A DNA stretch of 64,000 nucleotides from Melanocharis versteri (taxonomy: Eukaryota > Chordata > Aves > Passeriformes > Melanocharitidae), in NCBI GenBank assembly GCA_013397845.1, contig VZTG01007654.1, positions 480,354-544,353 on the forward strand. The letters run 5' to 3'. The notes beneath the pieces were generated by a model that was not told the DNA's origin, made no database searches, and was given only the letters and a program-made list of their open reading frames with translations. The position numbers and the translations under genes are program-made. Below, one piece after another: positions 29,601-42,861 of the stretch. How positions within the stretch are numbered: the stretch's first letter is position 1; every line of letters begins with the position of its first letter.

Positions 29601-32600
29601 TTCTGTTAATTCCTGAGCCTTGCCAAAATGGCTTCAGTGGCAATGAAATGGGTACTGAGTGTCAGCTGTCACAAGGCCCTTCCATTCGTTTATCATTTGG
29701 AATGATAAATGAGTGATAACTCAGGTTCATCAAGAAATAAATTATTTTATTTTCAAGCTTAAACTACAACTAGTCTAGATGTAATTCTGAAGAGTACACA
29801 GCTCATTTTAATCTGAAACTGTATCCTCCAAGGATGGTAGAATAAGGCTAACAACATTAGTTCTTGTCAAGTACTAAGAAACAGTTAAACAGCAACTGGA
29901 TATACAGTAACTGCCAATTTACCTTCCTCTGACGCAGACTGCAAAAACTTCTCAGATGTAAAAATTTGTTTTTTCTCATCCAAAATCAGCTGCCAGAAAC
30001 CACTCAGCTTAGACTCTGACAGGAAAAGAACAGATGTCCATCAAGGATGTTTCAAAATAAGTCAGAACTCATCAGTGCATATAAAATATAGTAAAATTCT
30101 CTCTCCTGAAATCCCTCAAGTTACTTCTAGCCTTACTTGTCTTCAATTCTAAAGCCTCTCATTTCTCTCATTCAGAACTATAAATGCCCAAAAAACACCA
30201 GCTGACAAAAATACATTTCTCTGACTTACATGTGCAAAATGTAAAGTCTGATTCACCTTAACCTTTCACAGGGCAAACCTTCCTAGAAGTGAAGAAGAGG
30301 AGGGAAGTGGTATGTTGCTTTTGATAGAACACACCTGATTTTATATCCTGGCAGATGTATGAACTCAGAGAGCTCTTGCAATATCCTCTAATGGGAGACA
30401 GAATTCCAGTCCCTATGCTTTCCAAAGGTTTGTAAAAACGCTACCCAAATAACAATCAAGTAACACTTCCCATGCATCAGTCAAATCCTACCATGTAAGG
30501 TCAGGGTGAACATCTCCTGTCAGAACAAAGAGGAATATTGCCCTCTGTGAATGGAAGCTGGAATTTGCAAAGCCATGGAAAAGCAAGAATTCTTCACTGA
30601 CATAAATGAGAGAGATGGGAATTAATCTTTCCCTGGTTTATAGAAGCCCAGTGATTCTCTATGTAGAAACTATACACAGATTAAGAAATAGTATCTCCCG
30701 CACACTTTCAAGAAGTGTTAACCCTCAGAACCTGTTTATATTGGGTTCTGCCAGCTGTTTTGTGACCTTACCAGTTTGTCCCTCAATTACAGACATCCTG
30801 CAGATCAACAGAGCTGCAGCAACTCCTTCAGTTACCATGGGAACCTGAGTACTTTGAGATGCTGCTTTTTCTACCGTCTGGATCAGCATGGGCAGCAAGT
30901 CCATTCCCTGCAATAATGTGTCACCTGAGGGGACAAAAGAGACACATTACAGAACAACACAGTCCTCACTTTACAACCCAGGTATCAATGGTTTTTCTGC
31001 TGCCATCAGACAAGGAAAGGAATCAGACACACACTGGGAAGACTGAATCTCCCAGATTACTTGCCAATCACTATCACTAAATTGCAACTATGAAAAGCTC
31101 AGTGGCAACCACTTCAGTCCTTTCCTCACAGACAGAACAGTCCCATCTCAATGTATTAAGTTTCTGTTTATGGGATGCAAAAGAAAATGTTAATTCAGTT
31201 ACATTAAAGGAGTTACTTCAAATCACAGGAAGTCTGACTTCAAAGATTAATGTTTTCCTAAGAGAGGGAAAGCAAATTCCTGGCAAGCCATGACCATCTG
31301 TTTCCCTTCAAACATTCAGAAGCTAAGGAATCCCAGAGGTCTACAAATGTGGATAAAATGCTGCAGTCAAAGGGGGCAGGACCAACCAATGTAAATCTCT
31401 AGAGGATCGCCAAAAGAGAATAATTTCTCGAGTTCTTCATTTCAAACACAGTAATTTTTTTTTAAGTTTTCAAGAGTCAAAGCCAGAGACCAAGATCCCA
31501 CTGTGCTGGGTGCGATATAAAACAAAAGTATGGCCCCCTAGAAACCTTATAATTTAGTTGTAAGACGAAAATAAAACAATCAAAAATTACCTTGAGATAT
31601 ATGAAAGACAGCATGATGGGCAGTGATTTTAGTTATTACAGCAAATAAACCATCTTTATAAACTTGAAGGCAAAAGAGTTTAAGGAGAAATATGAAGGAG
31701 GTCAGCAAACAGACACTGCCTTACAAAATCTTTCTTAACCTGCACAGCTCTCTATATTAGGAAGTACAAAGGTTGATAACTCTCCTCCTAAGCCCCACAG
31801 CCAAGAGTTATTAACAGCTGCCCAGTTTTACCTTTGAAGGAGGCTAGCATGCACTGCAGGTAGGCATGTCTCACCGCTGAAGTCGAGGTTTTGAGGCTGA
31901 AGGCTTTCTTTAGCCATTCTACCAGCTTTTTAGGAACTTCTGTGGTGAACCGAACACACCAAAGAGCCAGGACAGAGACTGCATGAACCAATGTGCCTTC
32001 ATGGACTGGGGAGAAACACAGAGCTCACATCAGTGCAGCAATTGCAGAAAGCACAGAACATAAAACAGAAAGCAGGTAACAACATCAGGATGCAGGAAGA
32101 GAACACATATGCTCCTAACAGGCACAGCACTGTCTCCATGGGGTTCATCATCAAAACAGAGCAACAGATTCTGTAACAAGAATCCAGATTTATTCTGAAT
32201 AACCACGTGAAAATCCTGCTCAAGATGAAAGCGTCTTACCAAACCCACAACAAAGGCAAGAGGTCTCACCTTCGTGTTGCAGGAAAGGGATGAAAAGCTC
32301 AGCCACAGTTGCACTCAGAGCTTGGCTGGAGGGTCCAGAAACCACGTGGTGACTCAGGCTGCCAATCCCTGAAAGGACAGAATTCTCTCAGTAGTTCCCA
32401 ATCCACCAGTACAACATCTAAAACCAATCAAGAATGACCCCTCACACTTCAATCCTCACACAGGACATCTCTTTTTGTTTGCCCCTACATCTGGATGGCA
32501 CATCCACCATGTACCACACTCCTGGATCTCTGTCTTCATTTTCACTCTGGGTGCAAGTCATCTTCTTTGAATAAAATTTCTGGCCTACCAGCCAGTCATT

Positions 32601-35600
32601 TTCTTTGAATAGAAAGTCAGGAACTGGTATGTGGTATCCAGCACTCTATGGCTTCAACTACAGCCAATTTATAGTGACACTCAGGAAATCCTAAAGGCTG
32701 AGGTACAGATCATTTCCATTCAGCCTTCTGCTCAATTTCTTCCACCAGAGAAGCAGCTTTCTTCTAGGATCCTCACCTGAAAGGACACTCATCTTCTGAG
32801 CAACAACTGTCAGCTTCCCCTCTGAGCCTGCAAACAAGAAACACAAAGGTGACAGATGATTACAGACAACAGCTCTGTGGTCCATCAAGAATCTCCTCCA
32901 AAACACAAAAGCTTGCCCCATTATCCCTGATCCAGGCTGAGCCACCCCTTCCATACAGGCAGTAAAGAGAACAGAAAATACAATACACAAAACTCCTTGA
33001 GGCTGTCAAACCTTGACTCATGACGATTGCTTATCCTACAATTTACTCACCCCCTAAGATGGCAAAAAGGTGCCTGCCCAGCGACTCCACAGCCGAAGGA
33101 TCGCTGCACTGCCGAGCCAAGTTCTTCAATGCCACAACTGCTTCATCCATCAGCTGCACGCTGTTGGATTTCAGATGACCTAGAAAATAATGCACAAGCT
33201 AAGAGCTCCTTACAACAAACTGCATAAAATCAGCAAGTAAGGACTATCTTTACATGTGGCTTAATGCAGCTTCTGGAATCATCATGTGAACTATTCCAGT
33301 TCCAAGTTACAGCATCATCCTCCCTCCCACCTAAAAGAATCTTTTCACCAGCACTCAAGCTGTTATAGGTACAGCCAGAAAGTTGCAGAAAGCTTTATTC
33401 TGAATTCATAATTCCCTTCAGAAGTGAGAGTACTTACTGGCCAGTCCTTTCACAATGTCTAGAGCATACTGGCTAAGATCCAGGTTCACAGATACGAGCA
33501 AGCAAGAGATTGCTGACAACGTAAGAGATAAAAACAGTTACTTAACAAAATGTGATTTGCTATTAAGCATTTTAATACACCCTTCCCCACAGTTCACATC
33601 AAGAGCAGACAGGGTAGTAAGGAGTAGGAATAAAAGAAACCTTCTGAAATTGATGCCCCATGAACAGAATAATTCAGGATTATTCTTAGCACTCAGCTGT
33701 GAAATCCTGTCCTCAGTGCGAACAGTAGCTATCACATACCCTGACACTTGGGATCACACCACAAATGTTGCTTCTCCACATGTAACCCCTGGATGCCAGA
33801 CAATCCTGCCTGCACTCAGAGACCAAAAGCACAGCCCAGAGTGACACTGCCCCAACAGCTCCAGAGCGCTAAGGATTTAGGCTCTTTAACAGAGCAATGC
33901 AGAGATGACAGACTCACTTTCAATTACGTTCTCAGGACTCCGCAGCAGGGATTTCTGCAGAGTTGGCAAAACAGAGTCCTTGAATTCGGCGTGGGACATG
34001 TAGCGAAGCAGCGGAGAACAGCTGTCCTGCAAAGAGGACAGGGCACTCAGCACAGGGCAGTGCTGCCTGTGGGACAACATCACAAGCAGCTCTAGCACTC
34101 TGTCTCACCAGCACGTGCTTCTGAGGCTTTGTCTTGCTCATAAGGATGGTCTTCAAGTAGAAATCCAGGAGAGCACTCTGAACAAGCAGAAACACCAGAT
34201 CACAGCCACATCTCAACCTGTACACAGCTCCCAGCACACCGTCAGGTACCAAGCTGGACATCCCACCTCCTCCTCCTCTTCCTCCTCTGGAAGCTTTCCT
34301 TCCACCCTCACATGAGCCAGTCAAGCAGAAACCAGTGCTCCCAGCTCTACCCTGAGCCCACCACACAAACCACACTGAGACCTACATGCTGCCTTTCATC
34401 CCCACAAGAGGGACAAGGCAGGAAGCTGTATGTTGGACATCCTCAGAAATGCACAGGCAACACCGAACAGCCATGTATCTGGCACCTCCTCTCTAAACAC
34501 ACCCCAGCTGTTTCAGTCAGAAGTGACTACTGAACTGACAGACAGTGAAACCAGGGCAGACACAAAGTACCAGCCTCACTAAAGACATCTATTCAGTCCC
34601 TTCTTCATGATAACAAGTGATGCTTCTTATTCCCCCCTCAAAAAAAAAGCTGTACAACAGATTTACCTTGTATCGTTTAATAATATCCATCTCCTTCTGT
34701 GCTGTGCAAAACTGCACCACAAGTCCCAGCATTGCAGCATAACTCTGGTTTGGTTCAAGTCCAAGAATGACAGATAGGTACTGATCCACCAGATCCTGGT
34801 TCTTAAGAAAAAAAGAGCAAGGCACATTAACACCACAGAACAGAGCAGCTGTAGAATACGGCACATAACGTATACATCACCTCTTTCCACAGCCTGTTCA
34901 GTTTCTTCACAGCCCCATCCACCGCCTGCTTGTGAGACCCTCCCAGGACTTCCAGAAGGAGCAAACACTGAACCTCCACCTGCCAAAGGCAACAGCCAAG
35001 AAAACTTTTGTGCACCCGCTTCTCAGAGAGCTCGTATTACACAAGACATGCGAAATGCCAATGATTAGCTGAATCTGCTGAAGTCTTTAGGTCATCTAAG
35101 TTCTTCCAACAAGCTGCCTTTGCTTTCATCCCACACCTCTGGGCAGAACTATGCCTAACAGTTTTGGAAACACTGAAAACAGATTACATCTCTTCTTAAA
35201 ATCTGTTCCAACTGTATCCCAATGCACTATGAGCATTAAAGGAAGTGAAAGGAAGGCAAAAGCTCCTTGACACTGTATGACAGAGTATCACACAGAGATA
35301 TTGCAAGGGAGGCACAAGGACTTCATGCCACACTGCAGGTGCCCCTCAGAGGCACCAGCAGCCATCTCTGTACGCAGAGCAACTGCACAGGTGCAAGACT
35401 GCCCCACTCGTGCTTTGTGCACCTCCTGCTTTCTCCAGGGAAACAGGAGAGATCACAATACACCTAAACCTGGATTCTAACTTGGTGTTTTCAGTTACAT
35501 TCAGAATTATTTGTAACATTTCAGCAACTTAAAACACATTAGAAATTTTTAAGTCCATATCGGCAATGGGATATTGTTGCAAACCTTGAAGAACCTACCA

Positions 35601-37757
35601 GTTTTTTCCATGTTTCTCCCTGTCTCTTGTCAGGTGTTGGAAAGACTGTGCGTACAAGCAGGCATGTCCAGGAGAGTGCCAGCAGAGCTGCAGATCCACT
35701 GCTCTTACTGTTGTACAAACAGGAGAGGGAGGTAAATCTACACTTCCCAGGACGCAACTTACACCTGCTAGACCATTACAGACCCATTCTGCCCAAGTTA
35801 GAACAGCATCTGGCTGACAGGCAATTTTATCACACAAAAATGCAGCTAGAGCCTTAGTTTTTAAAGGAAATAATCAGCCCTCAGAAGTTGTTTGTTTCAG
35901 CTCTGGTTTGACACTCAGAGCTTCCAAATGGCACAAGAAGCAGCTGAACACTTGATAGGTGATGAAATCCCCTTTCCTAATAATTTTGGAGATTGTTTCC
36001 TGAAAGAGTTTGTTCCTCATCTCTCTAGACCCGAAGTTTAACAAAGGCTAAACAGTAACAAAGCCCCAGTCCACCAGCAGTTATATCAGGATATTCTCTC
36101 TGCTTTCCCAGGTGACATGGCAGAGGTAAGAGAGGAACATCTGAATGGCATTAAGAGCTTTGTCCCTAAAGGCTTTTAACACCTCTGCCAAGCAGCAGCA
36201 GAAGCCTCATTCGGAACAGGAGGAACTAGCAGCAACTCAGACCTGCTTCCACACAAAGCAACTCACCTGGGCACTCCAGCCTTGCCGCCGATCCCTGAGG
36301 ACTGAAGTGAGTGCAGCAGGTTTTTTGCCGTGGCCTCGGGCTGGGATTCTGCGAGCTGCTGAAGGGCCAGCTGCAGGGCTCTGCGGGACGCTGCATCCCT
36401 GCGGCAAACACGGACCATGAACATTCCACACCTGCCACATCGCACCGTTACCGCCCCTGCGCCACGCTAAGGGCTCTGCTTTCTCATTTCAGCAGTGGAG
36501 CTAGTAACTATTTCATCCTTGCTGCTCTGCAAAGTGGAGAAGTTCCTGGCAGAAAGCTCCATTCCCTTCCTCAAGTGACAGCAGTTATGTGCAGAACCTC
36601 CGGAAGATTGCAGAAGAAAACGGGTTCTGAACAGCTCCTCTACAACAGATCACGATTTAATCCCACCTAAAACTGTCTAAAAGGCATCTAAAAGACAGCT
36701 CAGTCTTGCTTCACAAGGACATGGGTGTTCATTCGTGCAAACTGAACCACAGGGTTAAAGTTTTAATTTCAAAATTACAGGTGAAACGCAAGGCAAATGT
36801 TGTAAAACTTTTTAATATCAATCCTCCCCTGAGAATGTAATTACAAGATGACATCCTTCGGTGTCACATACATCTCTGTGACACTGCATGCTAACATGTC
36901 CAGATGCTCCAGACCAATTTAACTACTAAATACTGATAGATTAAATAATACGGCCTTTCCACATCAATTTACTCACCGGTATCGATGCAGAGTAAGGCAG
37001 AAGAGTTTGCAAAGGCCTTTCACTGCACCTTCTGGAAGATCTGTAACAATATATTTCAAAATACTTCATAAATCACTGAGCTCTTAAATCTTTAACACAA
37101 ACACGATTCACTTAATGGCTGAAATCAGTAAACTGCTCACATCTAGGAAATTTCTTGCAAGAATCACAGTAAAAGTTTGCTCTTTTTATACATTTTATAC
37201 ATGTTTTTAAAAATAATGGTAAAACTGGAACACGTGAAACACGGTCATCTTCAGAAAATGAGAGAAATAAGTTCAAAAAATTTGTTTCAGCTATTTCATT
37301 AAAACCATCTGAAATCTTCCACACTCCCCCTCTCTATACATGCGTGTATCCAAATATTCCATGAGTACTAAAAGAACAGGCCAAGAGTCATGAAAGAAAC
37401 TCAACTGATACACTAATGAAGAACTAATATACACAATGCTACAACTACTAACTGGAAAAAGCAGATGTGCCAAAAGCTGGGGTTCTGTGCTACCCACAAA
37501 CCCCACATTTAGAATTAACCCTGTGATTAACTCCGGCTCCAAACACTGCCAGCCCCCTCCCTCAAACAAATACCCTTCACACAGCCTTTTGAAACAAAGC
37601 ATTTTAACATTCTCCTCCCCCCTGGTAACTAGAACAGTGCTCCCAAGCTGTCACCTTTCCTAGAAATGCATTTTCCCAGCTCGCCGAGGATCTCTCTCCG
37701 CTCCTTCACGCTGGCTGTAGTTACTTTCACTGCAAACCGCTTCAGTGTGTCAGAAAT
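1753..37757 (-). CDS. GCN1: GCN1, activator of the eIF2-alpha kinase GCN2 (exons 2-58; exon 1 not visible)
   Basis: Spliced gene for the giant HEAT-repeat protein GCN1. In known family members it binds translating and collided ribosomes together with GCN20/ABCF3, and recruits and activates GCN2, starting the integrated stress response; it acts in the cytosol. Evidence seen: 57 consecutive exons with CT...AC borders on the plus strand (GT-AG on the gene strand, one GC-AG exception), compatible phases throughout, summing to 7,995 coding bases including the stop, or 2,664 residues. Human GCN1 has 2,671, so only the first about 6 residues are missing. The C-terminus reads EEQIDDTILT. Exon 1 (MAADTQ in mammals) must lie upstream of 37757 and is probably in the N gap at 39057-39130. 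No frameshift or internal stop was found. It starts just downstream of RPLP0 on the same strand. Most introns are under 1 kb; the longest (22967-25456) is about 2.5 kb. Confidence 0.98.
2649..3924 (-). other. GCN1 intron 56, AT-rich with an A-rich low-complexity patch
   Basis: About 1.3 kb between exons 56 and 57. AT-rich, with an A-rich, C-interrupted simple stretch on the plus strand around 3422-3480. No exon, mobile element or RNA gene is recognisable. Confidence 0.6.
5688..6753 (-). other. GCN1 intron 53
   Basis: About 1.1 kb, AT-rich. No coding, RNA or repeat signal that I can support. Confidence 0.5.
6754..10581 (-). CDS. GCN1: GCN1 exons 48-53, GCN2-binding (RWD-binding) region (about residues 2084-2439)
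   Basis: Exons in order: 10438-10581, 9205-9474, 8981-9094, 8235-8465, 7426-7619, 6754-6868. Segments: NTRVLAFLSSVAGDALTRHL, GMRQAAAVMLNIYCSKTKAD, KGEHVPGFCIPKK, TGPLIRILGDRFSWNVK, LPQLQTTFTKALQDSNRAVR and DTMLQALRFVTRGAGAKVD. Exons 51-53 cover the part of GCN1 known to bind the RWD domain of GCN2 (roughly residues 2260-2408 in human), including the invariant ILGDRFSWNVK turn. The binding role is from family knowledge. The intron after exon 48 has a GC instead of a GT donor. Confidence 0.96.
10436..10437 (-). other. GCN1: GC splice donor (GC-AG intron) in GCN1
   Basis: After codon TTG of exon 48 (SEEQL) the gene strand continues GCAAGTAGC. Exon 49 starts GAGATGGCAAAC (EMANCQ) after the acceptor CTCTTCAG. 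EEQL joined directly to EMANCQ matches the mammalian protein, and the only nearby GT (four bases further on) would shift the frame. GCAAGT is the standard GC-AG donor consensus, so this is a clear non-canonical but functional-looking donor. Confidence 0.85.
10822..14790 (-). CDS. GCN1: GCN1 exons 39-47, HEAT repeats (about residues 1650-2083)
   Basis: Exons in order: 14722-14790, 14452-14590, 14146-14342, 13645-13787, 12755-12872, 12379-12594, 11887-12051, 11372-11533, 10822-10914. Segments: PYLPSVTPGLKASLLDPVPE, VRTVSAKALGAMVKGMGESC, FNYLPITFGDKFTPYVGP, YAETAIALLLPQLEDGLFDD, GVTGKMTTETASEDDNFGT, VVRQASLHVWKIVVSNTPRT, RTLGDLVRKLGEKILPEIIP and ALCDPLEEVREAAAKTFEQL. The acidic MTTETASEDDNFGTAQSNK loop is kept exactly as in mammals. 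Confidence 0.96.
15477..18308 (-). CDS. GCN1: GCN1 exons 33-38, eEF3-like region (about residues 1290-1649)
   Basis: Exons in order: 18114-18308, 17691-17937, 17106-17227, 16684-16798, 16041-16220, 15477-15697. Segments: VKPIVGKLIAALSTPSQQ, ESVASCLPPLVPAIKEDAGG, AYGLAGLVKGLGILSLKQQE, FEPYVVHVLPHLLLCFGDGN, LLGAMAYCAPKQLSSCLPNI and MAAQIIGNMYSLTDQK. This is the part of GCN1 that resembles the HEAT domain of fungal elongation factor 3; in yeast it is needed for Gcn20 binding and ribosome contact. It is also the least diverged stretch of the gene by eye. The eEF3-like label is from family knowledge; the limits are approximate. Confidence 0.95.
18309..19272 (-). other. GCN1 intron 32
   Basis: About 1 kb. 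It holds a poly(A) run near 19182-19193 and nothing else that I recognise. Confidence 0.5.
19273..22966 (-). CDS. GCN1: GCN1 exons 26-32, central HEAT repeats (about residues 969-1289)
   Basis: Exons in order: 22785-22966, 22447-22527, 21851-21994, 21030-21157, 20660-20849, 20180-20250, 19273-19438. Segments: PLSAPAFSLVFPLLKTVMTE, NGPELLPRRDMLILLTRVIG, AEQEEIDVLLQALQSPC, NGLNLLRRLWVVKFD, AVRQAGAEALSRAVAQYRKQ, RPPPVLDALGRVISESPPDQ and FVPDALNDRSPEVRKCMLDA. Exon 26 is the most divergent from the human protein as I recall it, around the acidic NSEDKEEF stretch, which suggests a surface loop. Confidence 0.95.
22967..25456 (-). other. GCN1 intron 25, the longest in the gene
   Basis: About 2.5 kb, against a few hundred bases for most of its neighbours. 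It contains a short CR1 3' end (about 23172-23236) and a T-rich run near 23921-23940. No exon could be fitted: the flanking exons join in frame (KGEPG then AAPLSAP) as in mammals. Confidence 0.6.
23172..23236 (+). mobile_element. CR1 LINE 3' end fragment
   Basis: The stretch reads GGACTTGATGATCTT, then AGGGTCTTTTCTGACCT, then GATTCTATGATTCTA. This is the conserved 3' terminus of avian/reptilian CR1 elements with the terminal ATTCTATG-type repeat. Only about 65 bases remain (5'-truncated, as is typical of CR1). No coding part. Confidence 0.85.
25457..27151 (-). CDS. GCN1: GCN1 exons 22-25, charged coiled-coil segment (about residues 782-968)
   Basis: Exons in order: 27058-27151, 26467-26580, 26086-26284, 25457-25612. 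Exons 22-23 encode a lysine- and glutamate-rich helix (KKANMKRENKAYSFKEQIIE, ELKEEIKKKKGIKDEVQLTS, MHAQLEREAQIRKRLKE) that breaks the HEAT pattern and matches the annotated coiled coil of mammalian GCN1. Exons 24-25 return to HEAT-like sequence (AAPRIKKPFLSLASCVMP). The high charge and conservation suggest a contact surface; which partner it meets is not shown by the sequence. Confidence 0.95.
27321..30924 (-). CDS. GCN1: GCN1 exons 15-21 (about residues 456-781)
   Basis: Exons in order: 30772-30924, 29923-30015, 29209-29284, 28879-29038, 28059-28248, 27818-27942, 27321-27499. Segments include LIQTVEKAASQSTQVP, FTSEKFLQSASEE, YHRALVAVLLSRTWHVRRQA, SSLGGYKLAYGLLEELK, AYG-flanking HEAT helices and PALCQVTREEFAIMKTPDGE. 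At exon 17 the donor has to be CA|GTACGT (exon ends at 29209) rather than the nearby second GTAC, because only this choice keeps the frame into QQYHRAL. The exon 20 donor is weak (CAG|GTGATA). Confidence 0.94.
31832..34979 (-). CDS. GCN1: GCN1 exons 6-14, N-terminal HEAT repeats (about residues 143-455)
   Basis: Exons in order: 34881-34979, 34667-34801, 34109-34177, 33918-34026, 33438-33512, 33051-33179, 32777-32827, 32270-32368, 31832-32005. Recognisable segments: VEVQCLLLLEVLGGSHK, SYAAMLGLVVQFCTAQKEMD, KSLLRSPENVIE, LDLSQYALDIVKGLA, MDEAVVALKNLARQCSD, GSEGKLTVVAQKMSVLSG and KAFSLKTSTSAVRHAYLQCM. The 51-base exon at 32777-32827 is the smallest in the gene. These are paired-helix HEAT units without catalytic residues; the known role is to form the long superhelical scaffold that lies along ribosomes. 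Confidence 0.95.
32556..32611. repeat. Short direct repeat in a GCN1 intron
   Basis: AGTCATCTTCTTTGAATA at 32556-32573 is repeated with one change at 32594-32611, a period of 38 bases. The sequence between copies is not otherwise repeated. A small local duplication is the simplest reading. Confidence 0.6.
35599..37757 (-). CDS. GCN1: GCN1 exons 2-5, N-terminal HEAT region (about residues 7-142)
   Basis: Exons in transcription order: 37655-37757, 36977-37040, 36267-36398, 35599-35707. Readable segments include TLKRFAVKVTTASVKE, GLCKLFCLTLHRYR, ATAKNLLHSLQSSGI and LLALSWTCLLVRTVFP, all close to mammalian GCN1. Exon 2 opens in phase 0 with ISDTLKRF after the acceptor GTTTTAG, which fits a tiny upstream exon 1 carrying only the start codon and a few residues. 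In yeast the N-terminal part of Gcn1 contacts the ribosome and Gcn20; I infer the same role here. Confidence 0.95.
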
Positions 37758-39056
37758 CTAAAACCACAAAGCAGAAAAAACATCAGACTGCCTTTGATAT
37801 CAACCCACAGAACACAAACCAGGGCAAGCAGAACATGTCACTTGCTGCCACATGACCTCTTAGTGCCCAAATGTGAGCATCCACCATCTCATCCACCAAG
37901 GAAGGGTCACTGTGCTTCCCACACTGTGAAACTCCTTCCCCAGGGCTGAGGGACAACTGCTCTCCATTAATCTGTGCTCTGTAAGAGACACTCACCCCTC
38001 TAAAAGTAATACAGAGTAAAAGCTAAGACCCATAATCTGGAGTACAGGACCTTTAAATGCAAAAAATAGTAACTTCCAGAATTCAAAGGAGCTCTTCCCT
38101 GTGTGTTATCTCCTGAAGACCAGGCAGTCTCAAAGGAGCACTCGACCTGCAGACAGCCCAGAGAAACCTACACTCCCAGGTTTTCTGCATTTACATAAAC
38201 CAAAGCACAGCTCTCCAGGAAAGGCTTTTGCAATTCAGCTCTTAAATTGAGCAACTTTATACCATCATCTTTCCAAAAGGCAGCGAATGAGCATGTCTTT
38301 AGAAACTCATTGAAAACTATTCCTTCTCTTTTCAATATTTTTCAAAGAGCTCCTCAGAGCTGCTTTCAGGGAAGCTTTTTGCTGACACGCTGGAAGCCTA
38401 ATCCTGCACAGTGGCTTCCTGGGCTTTAAAGTCCATCCACACCTCCCTGAGCCTGTGACCATTTCACACCCACAGGTCCCCCTAAGAACCTCTGAACAGC
38501 AAGGCAGGGTTGAGCTGCAAAGGATGACCAACAACATCACTGACACCAGAACCAACAGAACCAGCTGCTGTTACGGACCTGCTCTTCTCTCAAAGCTTTC
38601 AATTACATGAGTTCATCATATGCAAACTCAAACCAAGCTGCACTTACTCATACTGCTTAATGACAAGCAGTGAGATATGCGGACATGAAAAACGTGTTAA
38701 AATTATCCCAAGTCTAGAAACGAAAAACATAAATTACGTATAATACTACAAGACCTCACCAGCATCTCAGTGACTTACACAAACTGCAAAACCTCGACTA
38801 CACACCCAGTCTCCACGGAAAAGCCACTGGGACGGCCTTCACCAGTTTGCGTTTTATTTTTGTTTTTTAAGATGTTTATGTACACATTACAAAGCCAGCA
38901 CACCAGCAACGCTGCTGCAAACAAATACAGAGGACAAAGGCAGTATTTGTACAGGTAAGGACCTGATGCCGAGCAGGCTGGGCTCCGCTCTGGGAACATC
39001 CCAAGCCCCTCGGGATGAAGCCGGCGGTGCCAGGCATGCCGGGCACAGGGAGCGGT
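37758..39056 (-). other. GCN1 intron 1 and promoter-proximal DNA
   Basis: From the acceptor of exon 2 up to the N gap. The composition turns GC-rich only in the last about 100 bases. I searched for a start codon followed by a MAADTQ-like stretch and a GT donor and found none, so exon 1 is not in this part. No repeats are recognised. Confidence 0.5.
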
Positions 39057-39130
39057 NNNNNNNNNNNNNNNNNNNNNNNNNNNNNNNNNNNNNNNNNNNN
39101 NNNNNNNNNNNNNNNNNNNNNNNNNNNNNN
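39057..39130. other. Assembly gap, 74 N
   Basis: A run of N inside GC-rich sequence between RPLP0 and GCN1. Its position, immediately upstream of GCN1 intron 1 with GC-rich flanks on both sides, makes it the likely place of GCN1 exon 1 and the core promoter. The true gap length is unknown. Confidence 0.95.
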
Positions 39131-39199
39131 GACTGCACCGCCCAGACCTGCTGCGGGCAAGGCCTCTGCTCGGCCCGGCCGGGGACAGCTGCGCCGCGG

Positions 39200-39297
39200 C
39201 CCCGAGAACCGCTCCCCTGCAGCACCCGGGGCCGGGGCACAACCGCTGCCCTGCAGTGCCCCGGCCCGAGGAACAACCATTGCCCAGGAGCACAGGA
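39200..39297. repeat. Degenerate GC-rich tandem repeat, about three copies of about 33 bases
   Basis: Three related units follow each other at about 39200-39231, 39232-39263 and 39264-39297. Each has the pattern CCGAG or CCGGGGC, then AACCGCT or AACCATT, then GCCC or TCCCC, then TGCAG or CAGGAG and a C-rich end. Units 1 and 2 are closest; unit 3 is worn. It lies beside the assembly gap, in what should be the GCN1 promoter. Confidence 0.65.
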
Positions 39298-39383
39298 CCC
39301 CTCGGGTTACACCCCTCCCAAACCCCAGCTGATATGGAGACTACACCATCGATGCAGGCACACATGAAGGTGTAAAATAGCTT

Positions 39384-39389
39384 TTTATT
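39384..39389 (-). terminator. RPLP0: RPLP0 poly(A) signal AATAAA
   Basis: Canonical AATAAA on the minus strand, 45 bases after the RPLP0 stop codon (TAA at 39434-39436). The 3' UTR is therefore short, as is usual for ribosomal-protein genes. Transcript end near 39365 is inferred. Confidence 0.85.
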
Positions 39390-39433
39390 TCTCCCATCCG
39401 ACCAGCTCTGACAGAGCCAGAGGGTGGCTGCTG

Positions 39434-42625
<3,192 letters not shown>

Positions 42626-42861
42626 CTCGGCGGTGCTCCAAGGATCACCCGGTGGGTTTAAAGACGAGCTGGGACCTAGCAGGAAGAAGAGCGGCTCAGG
42701 TGGGTCCCCACCCTTCCCTTCCCTCCGCCCTGGAGCCCAGCGCTCCCAACCCACACAGTCCGGCCGCGGCCCAGGACCCCGCTCCTGGTCCCGCTCCGCT
42801 CCCCTCGGCGCAGCCGCCCAGCCCCGCCCGGGGCCCCGGAGCTGCCGCGCCGCACCCGCAC

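Noticed and set aside
32090..32151. Box C/D snoRNA candidate in a GCN1 intron (ATGATGA and CTGA about 57 bases apart)
   Set aside because: The flanks do not pair into a terminal stem and no D' or C' boxes are seen.
35761..35837. Exon-like minus-strand stretch ending at a GT (CQPDAVLTWAEWVCNGLAG)
   Set aside because: GCN1 exons 4 and 5 join directly in frame (KAGVPS then KSSGSAALL) as in mammals, so there is no room for another exon.
38775..39367. Several open frames on both strands across the N gap
   Set aside because: They are kept open by the unknown bases and GC-rich flanks; the residues read from the tandem repeat, not a protein.
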